The notes below the pieces were generated by a model. That model saw nothing but the letters and a program-made list of their open reading frames with translations. It had not been told where the DNA came from and did not search any database. Shown one piece after another: positions 1 through 8,892 of a stretch of DNA of 60,221 nucleotides. The translations under genes and the position numbers were made by a program. How positions within the stretch are numbered: position 1 is the first letter of the stretch; every line of letters begins with the position of its first letter. This stretch comes from SYIM01 sp041182885 (GTDB lineage Bacteria > Pseudomonadota > Gammaproteobacteria > Burkholderiales > Burkholderiaceae_E), in contig JBMSQB010000015.1 in assembly GCA_049423065.1 (NCBI GenBank), positions 1 to 60,221 on the forward strand, in the 5' to 3' direction.

Positions 1-1411
1 CGCTCATGAAAGCGGTTGGCAGAAACACCGCGATCAGCGTGAAGGTGGTGGCGATGACCGCAAGGCCGATCTCGTCGGCGGCTTCCATTGCAGCCTGATA
101 GGGGGACTTGCCCATCCGCAGATGTCGAACGATGTTCTCGACCTCCACGATGGCGTCATCAACCAGGATGCCGATCACCAGCGAAAGCGCGAGCAGGGTC
201 ACGACGTTGACCGAGAATCCAAGCCACGCCATGCCGATGAAGGCCGGGATCACCGATAGCGGCAGGGCCACCGCCGATACCAGCGTGGCGCGGATGTCCC
301 TCAGAAACAGCCATACCACCAGCACCGCCAGAATTGCGCCCTCGTACAGAAGAATCAACGATGCGTCGTATTCGTCCTGAACGGGTGTGACGAAATCGAA
401 GGCCTCGGTCAGGCGAACATGAGGATGCTCGCGCGACAGGCGTTCCAGAGCCGACCGAACCGCTTTGCCCACTGCCACTTCGCTCTCGCCACGGCTGCGT
501 GACACCTCAAAGCCCACCACCGGCTTGCCATCGAGAAGAGCGGCCGAGCGCGGGTCGGCGTGCGTGTCGGTAATGGCAGCAATCTGGTCGAGTCGCACGC
601 TTCGCCGGGTGCCGCTGCCGCCCGCCATCACATTGGAAGACCCGTGCGCTGACCCGGGGCCGGCGCCGACGGTAATGTCGATGGCTGCCAGTTCGGCGGC
701 GCTCTTTACCACGCCAAGGGTGCGGATCGGCTGCTCGGCGCTTCCGACATCGGCGCGGCCGCCAGCGCTCTCTTGCTGAACCTGCCGCAACTGGCGTGAT
801 ACCTCGGCCGCGCTCAAACCCAGCGCCTGGAGGCGGGCGAGATCGAGCGCCACGCGTACCTCGCGGTCGACGCCCCCGACGCGATTGACCGAGCCCACGC
901 CTGGCACTGCGAGGAGCGCTCGCGACAATTCGTTGTCAATGAACCAGCTCAGCGCCTGATCGTCCATGCGGCTGGAACTCACCGCGTAGGCCAGTACTGG
1001 TTGCCCGGCAATATCGAGTTTCTGGACAATCGGTTCGCGCAGATCGGCGGGCAGGTCCGAGCGCACCCGCTGGACCGCAGACCGGACGTCGTCGAGCGCT
1101 TCCTGTACCGGTTTTTCGAGGCGGAACTCGGCGGTGAGCGACAGCGCGCCATCCTGAATTCGAGTGGTGATATGCCGCAGCCCCTGCACCGAGGCGATCG
1201 CGTTCTCGATTTTTCTGGCGACGTCGTTTTCAAGCGAGGAGGGCGAAGCGCCAGGCAGGGCGGCTTTCACCACAATGGTGGGCAGATCGATATCGGGAAA
1301 GTTCTGGACCTTCATTGCGCGAAAAGCCACCGCGCCTGCGAAACAGAGCAGAACGAAAAGCAGAATCGCCGGAATCGGGTTCCGGATCGACCAGGCGGAG
1401 ACGTTGAACAT
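1..1411 (-). CDS. RND efflux pump inner-membrane transporter (N-terminal part, cut by window edge)
   Basis: This is the proton-driven inner-membrane component of a tripartite RND pump of the AcrB/HAE1 type. About 470 residues are visible from the start codon at 1411. TM1 lies at about residues 10-30, a porter domain follows, and TM2-TM4 begin near residue 340. The TM4 motif with the proton-relay pair Asp418-Asp419 (LVDDAIVEVENI) is intact. The gene continues beyond base 1 of the window. It is the third gene of an operon after the outer membrane factor and the adaptor, 14 bases behind the latter. The substrate cannot be told from the sequence. Confidence 0.93.
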   Translation of the reverse strand, partial: MFNVSAWSIRNPIPAILLFVLLCFAGAVAFRAMKVQNFPDIDLPTIVVKAALPGASPSSLENDVARKIENAIASVQGLRHITTRIQDGALSLTAEFRLEKPVQEALDDVRSAVQRVRSDLPADLREPIVQKLDIAGQPVLAYAVSSSRMDDQALSWFIDNELSRALLAVPGVGSVNRVGGVDREVRVALDLARLQALGLSAAEVSRQLRQVQQESAGGRADVGSAEQPIRTLGVVKSAAELAAIDITVGAGPGSAHGSSNVMAGGSGTRRSVRLDQIAAITDTHADPRSAALLDGKPVVGFEVSRSRGESEVAVGKAVRSALERLSREHPHVRLTEAFDFVTPVQDEYDASLILLYEGAILAVLVVWLFLRDIRATLVSAVALPLSVIPAFIGMAWLGFSVNVVTLLALSLVIGILVDDAIVEVENIVRHLRMGKSPYQAAMEAADEIGLAVIATTFTLIAVFLPTAFMS

Positions 1412-1425
1412 GGGCGGGTCCTTGC

Positions 1426-2592
1426 TCAGCGCCGGCCAGCGGGGGCGGGCACCACGCGGACCTGATCTCCGTCGTTGAGAAACCCGGCGCCGGTTGCGAC
1501 CAGGGTCTCGTCACCCTTCAGGCCGGACACGATCTCCACGCGCTCTGCCGTGATTCTTCCGGTCTGGATTCGCAGTTGCGTCACGCGCTGATCAGACTCG
1601 ATCCGAAACACGTAGCTGAAGCCATCGCGCATGGCGATGGCCGACTGCGGCACCACCAGCGTGCTGGTCTCACCAAGCAGAAATCGGCCGCGCACAAACA
1701 TGCCGGGGCGAAGCCGGGCGCCATCCGGGCTGTTCATGGCGGCGACGTCAACATGGACCACTGCATTGCGCGTCTGCGGATCGACCAGCGGTGCCAGCAT
1801 CCTGACCCGGCCACCCATGGTGATGCCACCGGGCAGGTCGAGCTGAGCCGACGTGCCGGGCTTGATACGCAGCAGTTCGTCCGATGTGACCTCGGCGCGC
1901 CATTCCAGTCGACCCTGGCGGATCAGGCGAAACAACTCCTGTCCAGGCTGAGGCACCGAACCGACACTCGCCGGACGGGCGCTGATGATGCCGCTGTCAG
2001 GCGCGAGGATGCGGGTTTGCGCCAGTCGAGCGCGTACCCCCTGTTCCTGGGCGCGAGCGCCCTCAAGACGTGCGATGGTGACCTGTTCGGCGTACAGGTA
2101 CTGGGCGAGTTGCGTGGCGCTCAGTGCCTCGGTGCCGCGCAGTGTCCGTGCGCGTTCGGCATTGTCTCGAGCCTCCGACCACTGTGCCTCAAGCTCCCTG
2201 ACGGTGGCTTGTGCCTGTGCGAGGTCTGCTTCCAGGGTGGCCGACGCGAACACGGCGAGCACATCGCCTTGCCGGACCGTGTCGCCCACTGATACCCGGA
2301 CCTCTGTCAGGCGCAGACCCGTTGTCTCTGATCCGATGGGGGCTTCATCCCAGGCGGCGATGCTGCCGTTGGCAGGCAGGCGGAGGGCGAGCGTCTCCCG
2401 TGTTGGTGTGATCGCCGATACGCTGAGCGCCGGTCTGGACGTTGCCGTCTGGGCCGCGCTCAAGGTGCCTGGCACACCCGAAATCGGGCCGATCACGGCG
2501 AGCGCGGCGCCCACCACCAGAGCGCGGATTGCACGTGCTCGCGAGGTGCGCATGATCATGAACCGGTCGCCGCTCGGAAATGATTGCTTCAT
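1426..2592 (-). CDS. RND pump periplasmic adaptor (membrane fusion protein)
   Basis: A 388-residue HlyD/AcrA-type adaptor that would bridge the RND transporter and the outer membrane factor. A hydrophobic signal segment lies at about residues 20-45. It is followed by the first lipoyl half (VGDTVRQGDVLAVF), an alpha-helical hairpin rich in Ala, Gln and Glu, the second lipoyl half (RILAPDSGIISARPASVG) and beta-barrel and membrane-proximal domains. The ATG at 2592 overlaps the stop of the upstream gene as ATGA, which favours it over an ATG four codons upstream. The neighbours confirm the role. No lipobox cysteine is seen, so it is probably anchored by its N-terminal helix or soluble. Confidence 0.92.
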   Translation of the reverse strand: MKQSFPSGDRFMIMRTSRARAIRALVVGAALAVIGPISGVPGTLSAAQTATSRPALSVSAITPTRETLALRLPANGSIAAWDEAPIGSETTGLRLTEVRVSVGDTVRQGDVLAVFASATLEADLAQAQATVRELEAQWSEARDNAERARTLRGTEALSATQLAQYLYAEQVTIARLEGARAQEQGVRARLAQTRILAPDSGIISARPASVGSVPQPGQELFRLIRQGRLEWRAEVTSDELLRIKPGTSAQLDLPGGITMGGRVRMLAPLVDPQTRNAVVHVDVAAMNSPDGARLRPGMFVRGRFLLGETSTLVVPQSAIAMRDGFSYVFRIESDQRVTQLRIQTGRITAERVEIVSGLKGDETLVATGAGFLNDGDQVRVVPAPAGRR

Positions 2593-3989
2593 GGGGTGTT
2601 CCATCCGCCACCGGCGGCGCGATAGAGTGAAACGCCTGCGATCAGGCCCTCGCGCACGGTCGCCAGTTCATTGATTCGAATGTCGATCACGGCACGTCGC
2701 GCCTCTTCCAGCGACTGCCTGGAATCAAGGCCGGCGGCCACGCGTTGCTCGGCGGCGCGCAGCGACCGCTCAAGCGCAAGGCGCGCGCCGCGCACCTGGG
2801 TGAGTCGCTGCGAAGTGAAGTGTGTCTGCACCAGCGCTTCCTCCACCTCCCGAATTGCCTGACGGGCTTTGGCATCGAACTGTCTGACCGCATGATCGAA
2901 CTCGGCCTGTGCCGTCTGGACGCGGGCCTGCGCCACGCCGCCGTCAAACACGGGCACCTGCAGGCGGATCGGGCCGATCGACCAGGTGCTGAGATCCGCG
3001 GCCAGCGGCCCGCCCTGCACGCTGAATGCCCCGATCGAGCCTCCCAGTGAAAGCCGCGGCAGGCGCAGGGTGCGCGCTTCACCCACCAGACTGGCGGCGG
3101 CGAGCACCTCGCGTTCTGCGGCGAGCACATCGGGGCGCTGCGCCACCACCTGCGCTGGCAGACTCCGCACGACCAGCGCTGGCGGAACCACAAGCTCGCG
3201 CGCGGTATGGCGGGCGAGGCGCTGTCGAAGATCGGGTTCGGCGAGTGCGGTGAGCGCAACCAGCGCCTTCACGTCCAGGTCGCACGCTGCCTGCTGCGCA
3301 AGGAGGCGCGAGCTTGCGCCCGCCTGACGGGCCGCCGCGCCCTCTGCGGCCGCCGGGGCTTGCAGCCCCGCTTGCGCATGGAGGCGAGCGAGGCGGGTCA
3401 GCGCGTCAAGTGCCCGCAGATCGGCTGCCAGCTGTTCGAGCACGGCTTCGCAATAGCGCAGGCTCAGATATTGAACCGCGGTTTCCGCTGCAATCACGAC
3501 ACGCGCATCATGCCAAAGCGACTGCGCAGCTTCAGCGCGAGCCTGTGCGGCCTGCGCTGCGAATCGATTGCGGCCGAACAGGTCGGCTTCCCAACTCGCT
3601 GAGAGCGATGCCCCGGCGGTCCGCGATAGCGGCAAGGGGTACTGTGTGTTGCCCCGGGTTGCGCTCGCAGAGGCGTCCAGCGTCGGGCCGAGCGCAGCCT
3701 GGCCAATCGCGAGCTCAGCCCGCGCCCGCTCGAGCCGCGCCTGGGCGGCGGAGAGCGAGGGGCTGGCCGCCTGCGCGAGCGCCACGAGTTCCGGCAGCGT
3801 GTCATCGCCCACCTTGGCCCACCAGGCAGAGAGCTCGGTGATCGAGCCGCCATGCGCGACGGGCGCCTGCCACGCGGCGGGCAGGGCCGTGCGTTCCGGT
3901 GCGGGGGGTGCCGACACCGGACCCGAGCCTGCGCATCCGGCGAGCGTCACGACGACGCTTGCGAGCAGTGAAACCCTGCGGCAACGCAT
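2589..3989 (-). CDS. NodT-family outer membrane factor lipoprotein of the RND pump
   Basis: A 466-residue TolC/NodT-type outer membrane channel. The chosen start at 3989 gives a short lipoprotein signal with lipobox LAGC and acylated Cys19. A reading frame open 40 codons further upstream would put a non-signal leader in front of it. Two repeated helical OMF domains follow; the body is Ala, Arg and Gln rich, as usual. It is the first gene of the three-gene pump operon and overlaps the adaptor start by four bases. A transcription start in the 194-base gap shared with the divergent binding-protein gene is likely. Confidence 0.92.
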   Translation of the reverse strand: MRCRRVSLLASVVVTLAGCAGSGPVSAPPAPERTALPAAWQAPVAHGGSITELSAWWAKVGDDTLPELVALAQAASPSLSAAQARLERARAELAIGQAALGPTLDASASATRGNTQYPLPLSRTAGASLSASWEADLFGRNRFAAQAAQARAEAAQSLWHDARVVIAAETAVQYLSLRYCEAVLEQLAADLRALDALTRLARLHAQAGLQAPAAAEGAAARQAGASSRLLAQQAACDLDVKALVALTALAEPDLRQRLARHTARELVVPPALVVRSLPAQVVAQRPDVLAAEREVLAAASLVGEARTLRLPRLSLGGSIGAFSVQGGPLAADLSTWSIGPIRLQVPVFDGGVAQARVQTAQAEFDHAVRQFDAKARQAIREVEEALVQTHFTSQRLTQVRGARLALERSLRAAEQRVAAGLDSRQSLEEARRAVIDIRINELATVREGLIAGVSLYRAAGGGWNTP

Positions 3990-4147
3990 GAAAAGGAACG
4001 ACCGATTGATGGGGCTGTGAGGGAGGGAAAAGGCTCGCCGACCTCTGCGGGTGGCTGGGTCAGGCGAGACTGTAGTCGAACCCGGCGGGTCGTGCCGGGA
4101 TTCCCTCACCCGGCAGGCGCCGGTTATTCAATCGCGGTCAGATTAAT

Positions 4148-4153
4148 TATGAT
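4148..4153 (+). promoter_or_regulatory. Possible sigma-70 -10 box for the Bug-protein/carboxylase operon
   Basis: A TATGAT hexamer lies 30 bases before the ATG at 4184 in an AT-rich island within GC-rich DNA. A weak TATTCA-like -35 lies 17 bases upstream. The Shine-Dalgarno GGAGAG sits before the ATG. This is a match by eye only. Confidence 0.3.
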
Positions 4154-4183
4154 CGAGCCCTTCCCCGAACTGGAGAGATCACC

Positions 4184-5149
4184 ATGGCGTGGTTCAGAAC
4201 CCTCGCGTGCGCGCTGTTGTCGGCCAGCGCTTTCGCCGCACAGGCGCAGACCTTTCCCACCAAACCGATTCGGCTGGTCTGCCCGTTTCCTCCGGGTGGT
4301 GCGGTCGATATCGCCTCGCGGGCGATCGCGGCCGAACTCAGCAAGACCATCGGCCAGCCGGTGAGCGTGGAAAACAAACCGGGTGCTGGCGGCAATATTG
4401 GCGGGGTGGAGGTGGCCAGGTCTGCTCCCGATGGTTACACCCTGCTCATGACGACCAGCGGCATCAACGGCATCAATCCTGTGCTTTACCGCAAGATGCC
4501 TTTTGATCCCAACAAGGACCTCACGTCCGTGGCAGCCCTGGTGTCGCTCTCCAACGTGCTGGTTGTTCACCCGTCGGTCAAGGCGACCAATGTGGCTGAG
4601 CTGCTGGCGCTGCTCAAGCCGAACCCCGGAAAAGTGACCTTCGCTTCCAGCGGGTCGGGCACCAGCATTCACATGTCGGGTGAAATGTTCATGCATCTCA
4701 CCGGTACACGAATGATCCATGTTCCCTACAAGGGCAGCGCGCCGGCGATTACCGATCTGCTGGGCGGGCAGGTGCAGGTGATGTTTGACAACATCCCGTC
4801 GGCGCTTCCGCACATCCGCGCCGGCAAGCTGCGTGCGCTCGCCACGACCGGCGCCAAACGTGACCCGGCCTTGCCCGACCTGCCCACCATTGCCGAGTCG
4901 GGCGTGAATGCCTACGAGGCAGGCGTGTGGTTCGGTCTTGCAGCACCTGCGGGAACGCCGGCTGATGTGATCGCGAAGATCAGTACTGAAGCCATCAAGG
5001 GCACCCGCTCGCCCGATTTCGTCAAGCGCATGACCGAGCTGGGCTACGTCATCATGGGCCTGGGACCCGAGCAGATGACGGCGATGCTGAAGGCGGAAAT
5101 CGAGCGCTGGACGCCTGTCATCAAGGCCTCGGGCGCCGTGGTCGAGTAA
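4184..5149 (+). CDS. Bug-family tripartite tricarboxylate transporter substrate-binding protein
   Basis: A 321-residue periplasmic solute-binding protein with a Sec signal cleaved after about residue 22 (SAFAAQAQ). Family hallmarks are FPTKPIRLVCPFPPGG near the mature N-terminus, NKPGAGGNIG and the HVPYKGSAPAITDLLGGQ block. Bug proteins bind carboxylates and other small ligands and are greatly expanded in Burkholderiales. Most are orphans without TctA/TctB membrane partners, as here. The acyl-CoA carboxylase genes start 42 bases downstream, so a linked carboxylate-uptake role is plausible but not shown. Confidence 0.93.
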   Translation: MAWFRTLACALLSASAFAAQAQTFPTKPIRLVCPFPPGGAVDIASRAIAAELSKTIGQPVSVENKPGAGGNIGGVEVARSAPDGYTLLMTTSGINGINPVLYRKMPFDPNKDLTSVAALVSLSNVLVVHPSVKATNVAELLALLKPNPGKVTFASSGSGTSIHMSGEMFMHLTGTRMIHVPYKGSAPAITDLLGGQVQVMFDNIPSALPHIRAGKLRALATTGAKRDPALPDLPTIAESGVNAYEAGVWFGLAAPAGTPADVIAKISTEAIKGTRSPDFVKRMTELGYVIMGLGPEQMTAMLKAEIERWTPVIKASGAVVE

Positions 5150-5191
5150 GCCGCGCCAACGCGAACCGGGCGCGAAGCAGTCAGACGGCGC

Positions 5192-6826
5192 ATGGCGCTT
5201 CTTTCCTCGACCCTGGCTGTGTCGTCCGAGCAGTTTGCGTCGGACGCGGGCGCGACCCGCGCGCTTCTCGAGCGGGTTCGTGCGATCGAGAAACGGACGC
5301 AAGACCGCTCCGCTGCCTCCAGAGAGCGCTTTGCGCAACGGGGTCAGCTCCTGCCACGCGAGCGGGTGGGGCTGCTCCTCGACCCGGGCGCCTCATTTCT
5401 GGAGCTCTGCAGCCTGGCGGGTTACTGCCGTGACAAGCCCGATCCCGATCGCTCGGTGGCCGGTGCGGGCTTGATCGCCGGGATCGGAATGGTGTCGGGT
5501 GTCCGCTGCGTGGTGGTGGCCTCGGACGCCGGCATCGATGCGGGTGCGCTTCAGCCGGTGGGGCTGGACAAGCTCCTGCGGCTGCAGGAGATTGCCCTCG
5601 AAAGCCGGTTGCCTTATCTGCAGCTCCTCGAAAGCGCCGGCGCCAATCTGCTCGACTACCGTGTGGAAGATTTTGTCCGCGGCGGAGCGCTGTTTCGAAA
5701 CCTTGCCCGTCTTTCTGCGGCAGGACTGCCTGTGATCACGGTCACGCACGGGTCGTCGACCGCTGGCGGGGCTTACCAGACCGGCCTGTCCGACGTCATC
5801 ATCCTGGTTCGCGATCGCAGCCGGGTGTTTCTCGCAGGACCGCCGCTATTGCGGGCGGCCACCGGCGAGATCGCGACCGAAGAAGACCTGGGTGGTGCGC
5901 TCATGCACACCACGGTGTCGGGGCTTGGCGATCACCTGGCCGAAGATGACCGCGACGCCATCCGGATTGCACGCGAGGTTGTCGCGATGCTCCCTGACGC
6001 CTTCCGTCTGCCCGACCGCAGGGGCGCGGCCCCGGGTTCGGTGGCGGCGGATCCGCCTCGCTACAGTGCCGAGGAATTGCTGGGGATCATCCCCGCGGAT
6101 GGCCGCCGGCCCGTCGACATGCGGGAGGTGATCGCGCGCATCGTGGACGGCTCCGATTTCCTGCCGTTCAGCGAGGGCTACGGCGCCGCCACGGTGTGCG
6201 GCCACGCGAGGCTGAACGGAATGGCGATCGGAATCATCACCAACAACGGTCCGATCGATGAAGCGGGCGCGTCCAAGGCCGCCCATTTCATTCAGGTCTG
6301 CTGCCAAAGCGGAACCCCCATTGTCTATCTTGTGAATACCACTGGTTTCATGGTCGGCCGTCAGGTGGAGCAGGCAGGTATCGTCAAGCACGGGTCAAGA
6401 ATGGTGCAGGCGGTCGCCAACGCAACCGTGCCCCAGATCACGATCACCTGTGGCGCCTCATTCGGCGCAGGCAACTACGGGATGTGCGGGCGGGGCTTCG
6501 CGCCGCGCTTTCATTTCAGTTGGCCGTGCGCGCGCACTGCGGTCATGGGCGCCGAACAGGCTGCGGGCACGATGCGAATCGTGACCGAGGCGGCCATGCG
6601 CCGAAAGGGCCAGGTCGACACCGAACGCCTCGATGCGATGAGCCGGGCGATCGTGGAACGCTTCGAGTCGCAAACCAGCGTCTTTGCCACCAGCGCCCTG
6701 TTGCTCGATGATGGGGTGATTGATCCCCGCGATACGCGCGATGTGCTTTCGCTGGTGCTTTCCATCGTGAGCGAGGCTGAAGCTCGATCACCCAGGCCGA
6801 TTCAATTTTCGGTGGCGCGCTCTTGA
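5192..6826 (+). CDS. Biotin-dependent acyl-CoA carboxylase, carboxyltransferase (beta) subunit
   Basis: A 544-residue carboxyltransferase of the methylcrotonyl-/geranyl-CoA carboxylase beta type. It transfers CO2 from carboxybiotin to an acyl-CoA. The N-terminal crotonase-like half carries the SSTAGGAYQTGLSD oxyanion region; the C-terminal half contains TTGFMVGRQVEQAGIVKHG and CGASFGAGNYGMCGR. Its length matches the family. It ends in a four-base TTGA overlap with the alpha subunit gene, so the two are surely co-translated. The acyl chain specificity (methylcrotonyl, geranyl or another branched acyl-CoA) cannot be fixed from sequence alone; there are no leucine- or terpene-catabolism neighbours in the window. 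Confidence 0.9.
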   Translation: MALLSSTLAVSSEQFASDAGATRALLERVRAIEKRTQDRSAASRERFAQRGQLLPRERVGLLLDPGASFLELCSLAGYCRDKPDPDRSVAGAGLIAGIGMVSGVRCVVVASDAGIDAGALQPVGLDKLLRLQEIALESRLPYLQLLESAGANLLDYRVEDFVRGGALFRNLARLSAAGLPVITVTHGSSTAGGAYQTGLSDVIILVRDRSRVFLAGPPLLRAATGEIATEEDLGGALMHTTVSGLGDHLAEDDRDAIRIAREVVAMLPDAFRLPDRRGAAPGSVAADPPRYSAEELLGIIPADGRRPVDMREVIARIVDGSDFLPFSEGYGAATVCGHARLNGMAIGIITNNGPIDEAGASKAAHFIQVCCQSGTPIVYLVNTTGFMVGRQVEQAGIVKHGSRMVQAVANATVPQITITCGASFGAGNYGMCGRGFAPRFHFSWPCARTAVMGAEQAAGTMRIVTEAAMRRKGQVDTERLDAMSRAIVERFESQTSVFATSALLLDDGVIDPRDTRDVLSLVLSIVSEAEARSPRPIQFSVARS

Positions 6827-8811
6827 ACCCGGTCTCCGCCTGCGCGCCCACCAGGCGCTTCTCCCGGGTATTGGTGGCCAACCGCGGCGAGATTGCGCTT
6901 CGCGTCATTCGCGCCGCCCGCGAATTGGGTTTGTACACGGTGGCCGTCTACACGGCCGACGATGCTGCCTCGCCCCATGTGCAACAAGCCGACCGCGCGA
7001 TCCCGATCGACTCGCCGCAGGGCTACCTGGACGCCGATGCGCTGGTCGCGGCCGCGCTTCGCGCGGGCGCGCAGGCTGTTCATCCGGGTTATGGTTTCCT
7101 GTCCGAGAATGCCGGGTTCGCCCAGCGCTGTATCGACGCTGGTCTATGCTTTGTCGGCCCGTCGCCAGCCGCCATCCGCCTGATGGGCGACAAGGCTGCT
7201 GCCCGGCGTGCCATGGCCTCGCTCGGGCTTCCCGTTATCCCAGGATACGACGGCGACGATCAGTCCGATCTCACGCTGCAGCAGGAAGCAGTGCGGATCG
7301 GTGTGCCACTCATGATCAAGGCACGCGCGGGCGGAGGCGGCCGTGGCATGCGCCGAGTCGATCGGATCACCGACTTTGAGTTGGCGCTTTCCGCCGCTCG
7401 CGCTGAAGCCCATGCCGCCTTTGGCAGCGCAGCGGTGGTACTTGAGCGGGCCGTCGATGCAGCGCGGCATGTCGAAATTCAGATTCTTGCCGACGCCTGC
7501 GGCAACGTGGTCAGCCTGGGCGAGCGCGACTGTTCGGTGCAGCGCCGGCATCAAAAGCTGATTGAAGAGTCGCCATGCCCCGCGATCGATGCGGACCGCC
7601 GGCGTGAAGCGGGCAGGGCCGCCGCGCAGGCCATCAAGTTGCTGGGCTATGAAGGGGCGGGGACCCTTGAATATCTGCTGGCACCCGATGGGCGACTGAT
7701 GTTCATGGAGATGAACACGCGCCTGCAGGTGGAGCATCCCGTGACCGAAGCGGTCTACGGCGTCGATTTGGTGCAGTGGCAGTTTCGTATCGCTGCGGGC
7801 GTTTGCCTCGCATCAGAGCCGGCGCTGGGTACGCAGCCGCCCCTCGGGCACGCGATCGAGGTTCGGCTGTGCGCGGAAGACCCCGCCCGCGCGTTCCTGC
7901 CGCAGTCGGGCGAACTGCTGCGCTGGCGACCTCCGACGGGTGTTCGGGTGGAGCATGCCCTTCACGACGGCGCAAGGATTTCGCCCCGATATGATTCGAT
8001 GATCGCGAAGCTGGTGGTCCACGGGCCAGATCGGGAATCCGCGCGTCGCAAGATGGTGGCCGCGCTCGCCCACCTGCAGGCGTTTGGCGTGGTCACCAAT
8101 CGTGACTTTCTGATTCGCTGCCTCGAGCATCCCGTGTTTGTGGCGGGCGATGCCGATACAAACTTTGTTGAGGCACACGCTGCCGCGCTGGCAGCGCCCG
8201 ACGCCGCTGCCGGCGAGGTGCTGCTCACAGCGGCCGCATGCCTGTTTCAGCTCGCGCCCAATGAGTTGTCCGGGGCGAGGCTTTTGCCGCTGCTGCCTGT
8301 GCCGTTGTTGCTCGAGGCCGAGGGTCGCCGGTCGGCGCATGCGGTCAGGCGTCAGTCGCCCGGGCGTTTCAATGTGATGTCGGAGGCCGGGTCGCTCGAT
8401 TGCATCATCCTGCGCGCAGACCCGCACGACACCCACATTCACGTGGGAGATCAGTTTCTTCACTGTCACTGGTGGCGGAGGCGGGGGGAGCTTTGGCTTG
8501 CAACCGGTCAGCGCACCTTGTGCGTGCGCGACCGCAGTCTCGAGCCCGCCATCATCGTTTCCGAAGCCGCCGATCCCCGTGCTTCAAGCGGAGAGGTGCG
8601 CTCGCCAATGAATGCGCGGGTCTCCCGCGTATTGCATGCAGCCGGTGATTCTGTGGCCGAGGGAACGGTGCTGGTCACGCTCGAGGCCATGAAGATCGAG
8701 CATCAGGTGGTCGCCCCCCTCACCGGCAGGCTGCGCCAGGTCGACGTGACGGCTGGCGGACAGGTGCAACAGGGCGCGCTGCTGCTCGTGATTGAGCCGG
8801 CCACGCCCTGA
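6823..8811 (+). CDS. Acyl-CoA carboxylase biotin carboxylase/biotin carrier (alpha) subunit
   Basis: A 662-residue fusion of biotin carboxylase and biotin carrier domains. The biotin carboxylase N-domain begins at VLVANRGEIALRVIRAA. The ATP-grasp Gly-rich loop KARAGGGGRGMRRV and the active-site segment EMNTRLQVEHPVTE are present. A BT-like linker follows, then a C-terminal carrier domain with EAMKIEH, whose Lys624 should carry biotin. No ATG lies before the conserved N-terminus; the start is a TTG overlapping the beta-subunit stop as TTGA, giving tight translational coupling. It charges biotin with bicarbonate for the partner carboxyltransferase. Confidence 0.92.
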   Translation: MNPVSACAPTRRFSRVLVANRGEIALRVIRAARELGLYTVAVYTADDAASPHVQQADRAIPIDSPQGYLDADALVAAALRAGAQAVHPGYGFLSENAGFAQRCIDAGLCFVGPSPAAIRLMGDKAAARRAMASLGLPVIPGYDGDDQSDLTLQQEAVRIGVPLMIKARAGGGGRGMRRVDRITDFELALSAARAEAHAAFGSAAVVLERAVDAARHVEIQILADACGNVVSLGERDCSVQRRHQKLIEESPCPAIDADRRREAGRAAAQAIKLLGYEGAGTLEYLLAPDGRLMFMEMNTRLQVEHPVTEAVYGVDLVQWQFRIAAGVCLASEPALGTQPPLGHAIEVRLCAEDPARAFLPQSGELLRWRPPTGVRVEHALHDGARISPRYDSMIAKLVVHGPDRESARRKMVAALAHLQAFGVVTNRDFLIRCLEHPVFVAGDADTNFVEAHAAALAAPDAAAGEVLLTAAACLFQLAPNELSGARLLPLLPVPLLLEAEGRRSAHAVRRQSPGRFNVMSEAGSLDCIILRADPHDTHIHVGDQFLHCHWWRRRGELWLATGQRTLCVRDRSLEPAIIVSEAADPRASSGEVRSPMNARVSRVLHAAGDSVAEGTVLVTLEAMKIEHQVVAPLTGRLRQVDVTAGGQVQQGALLLVIEPATP

Positions 8812-8822
8812 TTGCGGGCAGG

Positions 8823-8860
8823 TGCTGGCGGTGCGCCCGATGCCGGGCGGCCCGCCAGCA
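8823..8860. terminator. Strong hairpin between convergent carboxylase and metY genes
   Basis: A nine-base outer stem (TGCTGGCGG, 8823-8831, with its complement 8852-8860) encloses an inner six-base stem CGCCCG/CGGGCG with a four-base loop. It sits exactly between two converging genes, where a bidirectional terminator is expected. No U-tract follows on either strand, so efficiency as an intrinsic terminator is uncertain. Confidence 0.45.
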
Positions 8861-8892
8861 GCTCAGCCATTGCGTCGCGGATTCGCCTCGCC

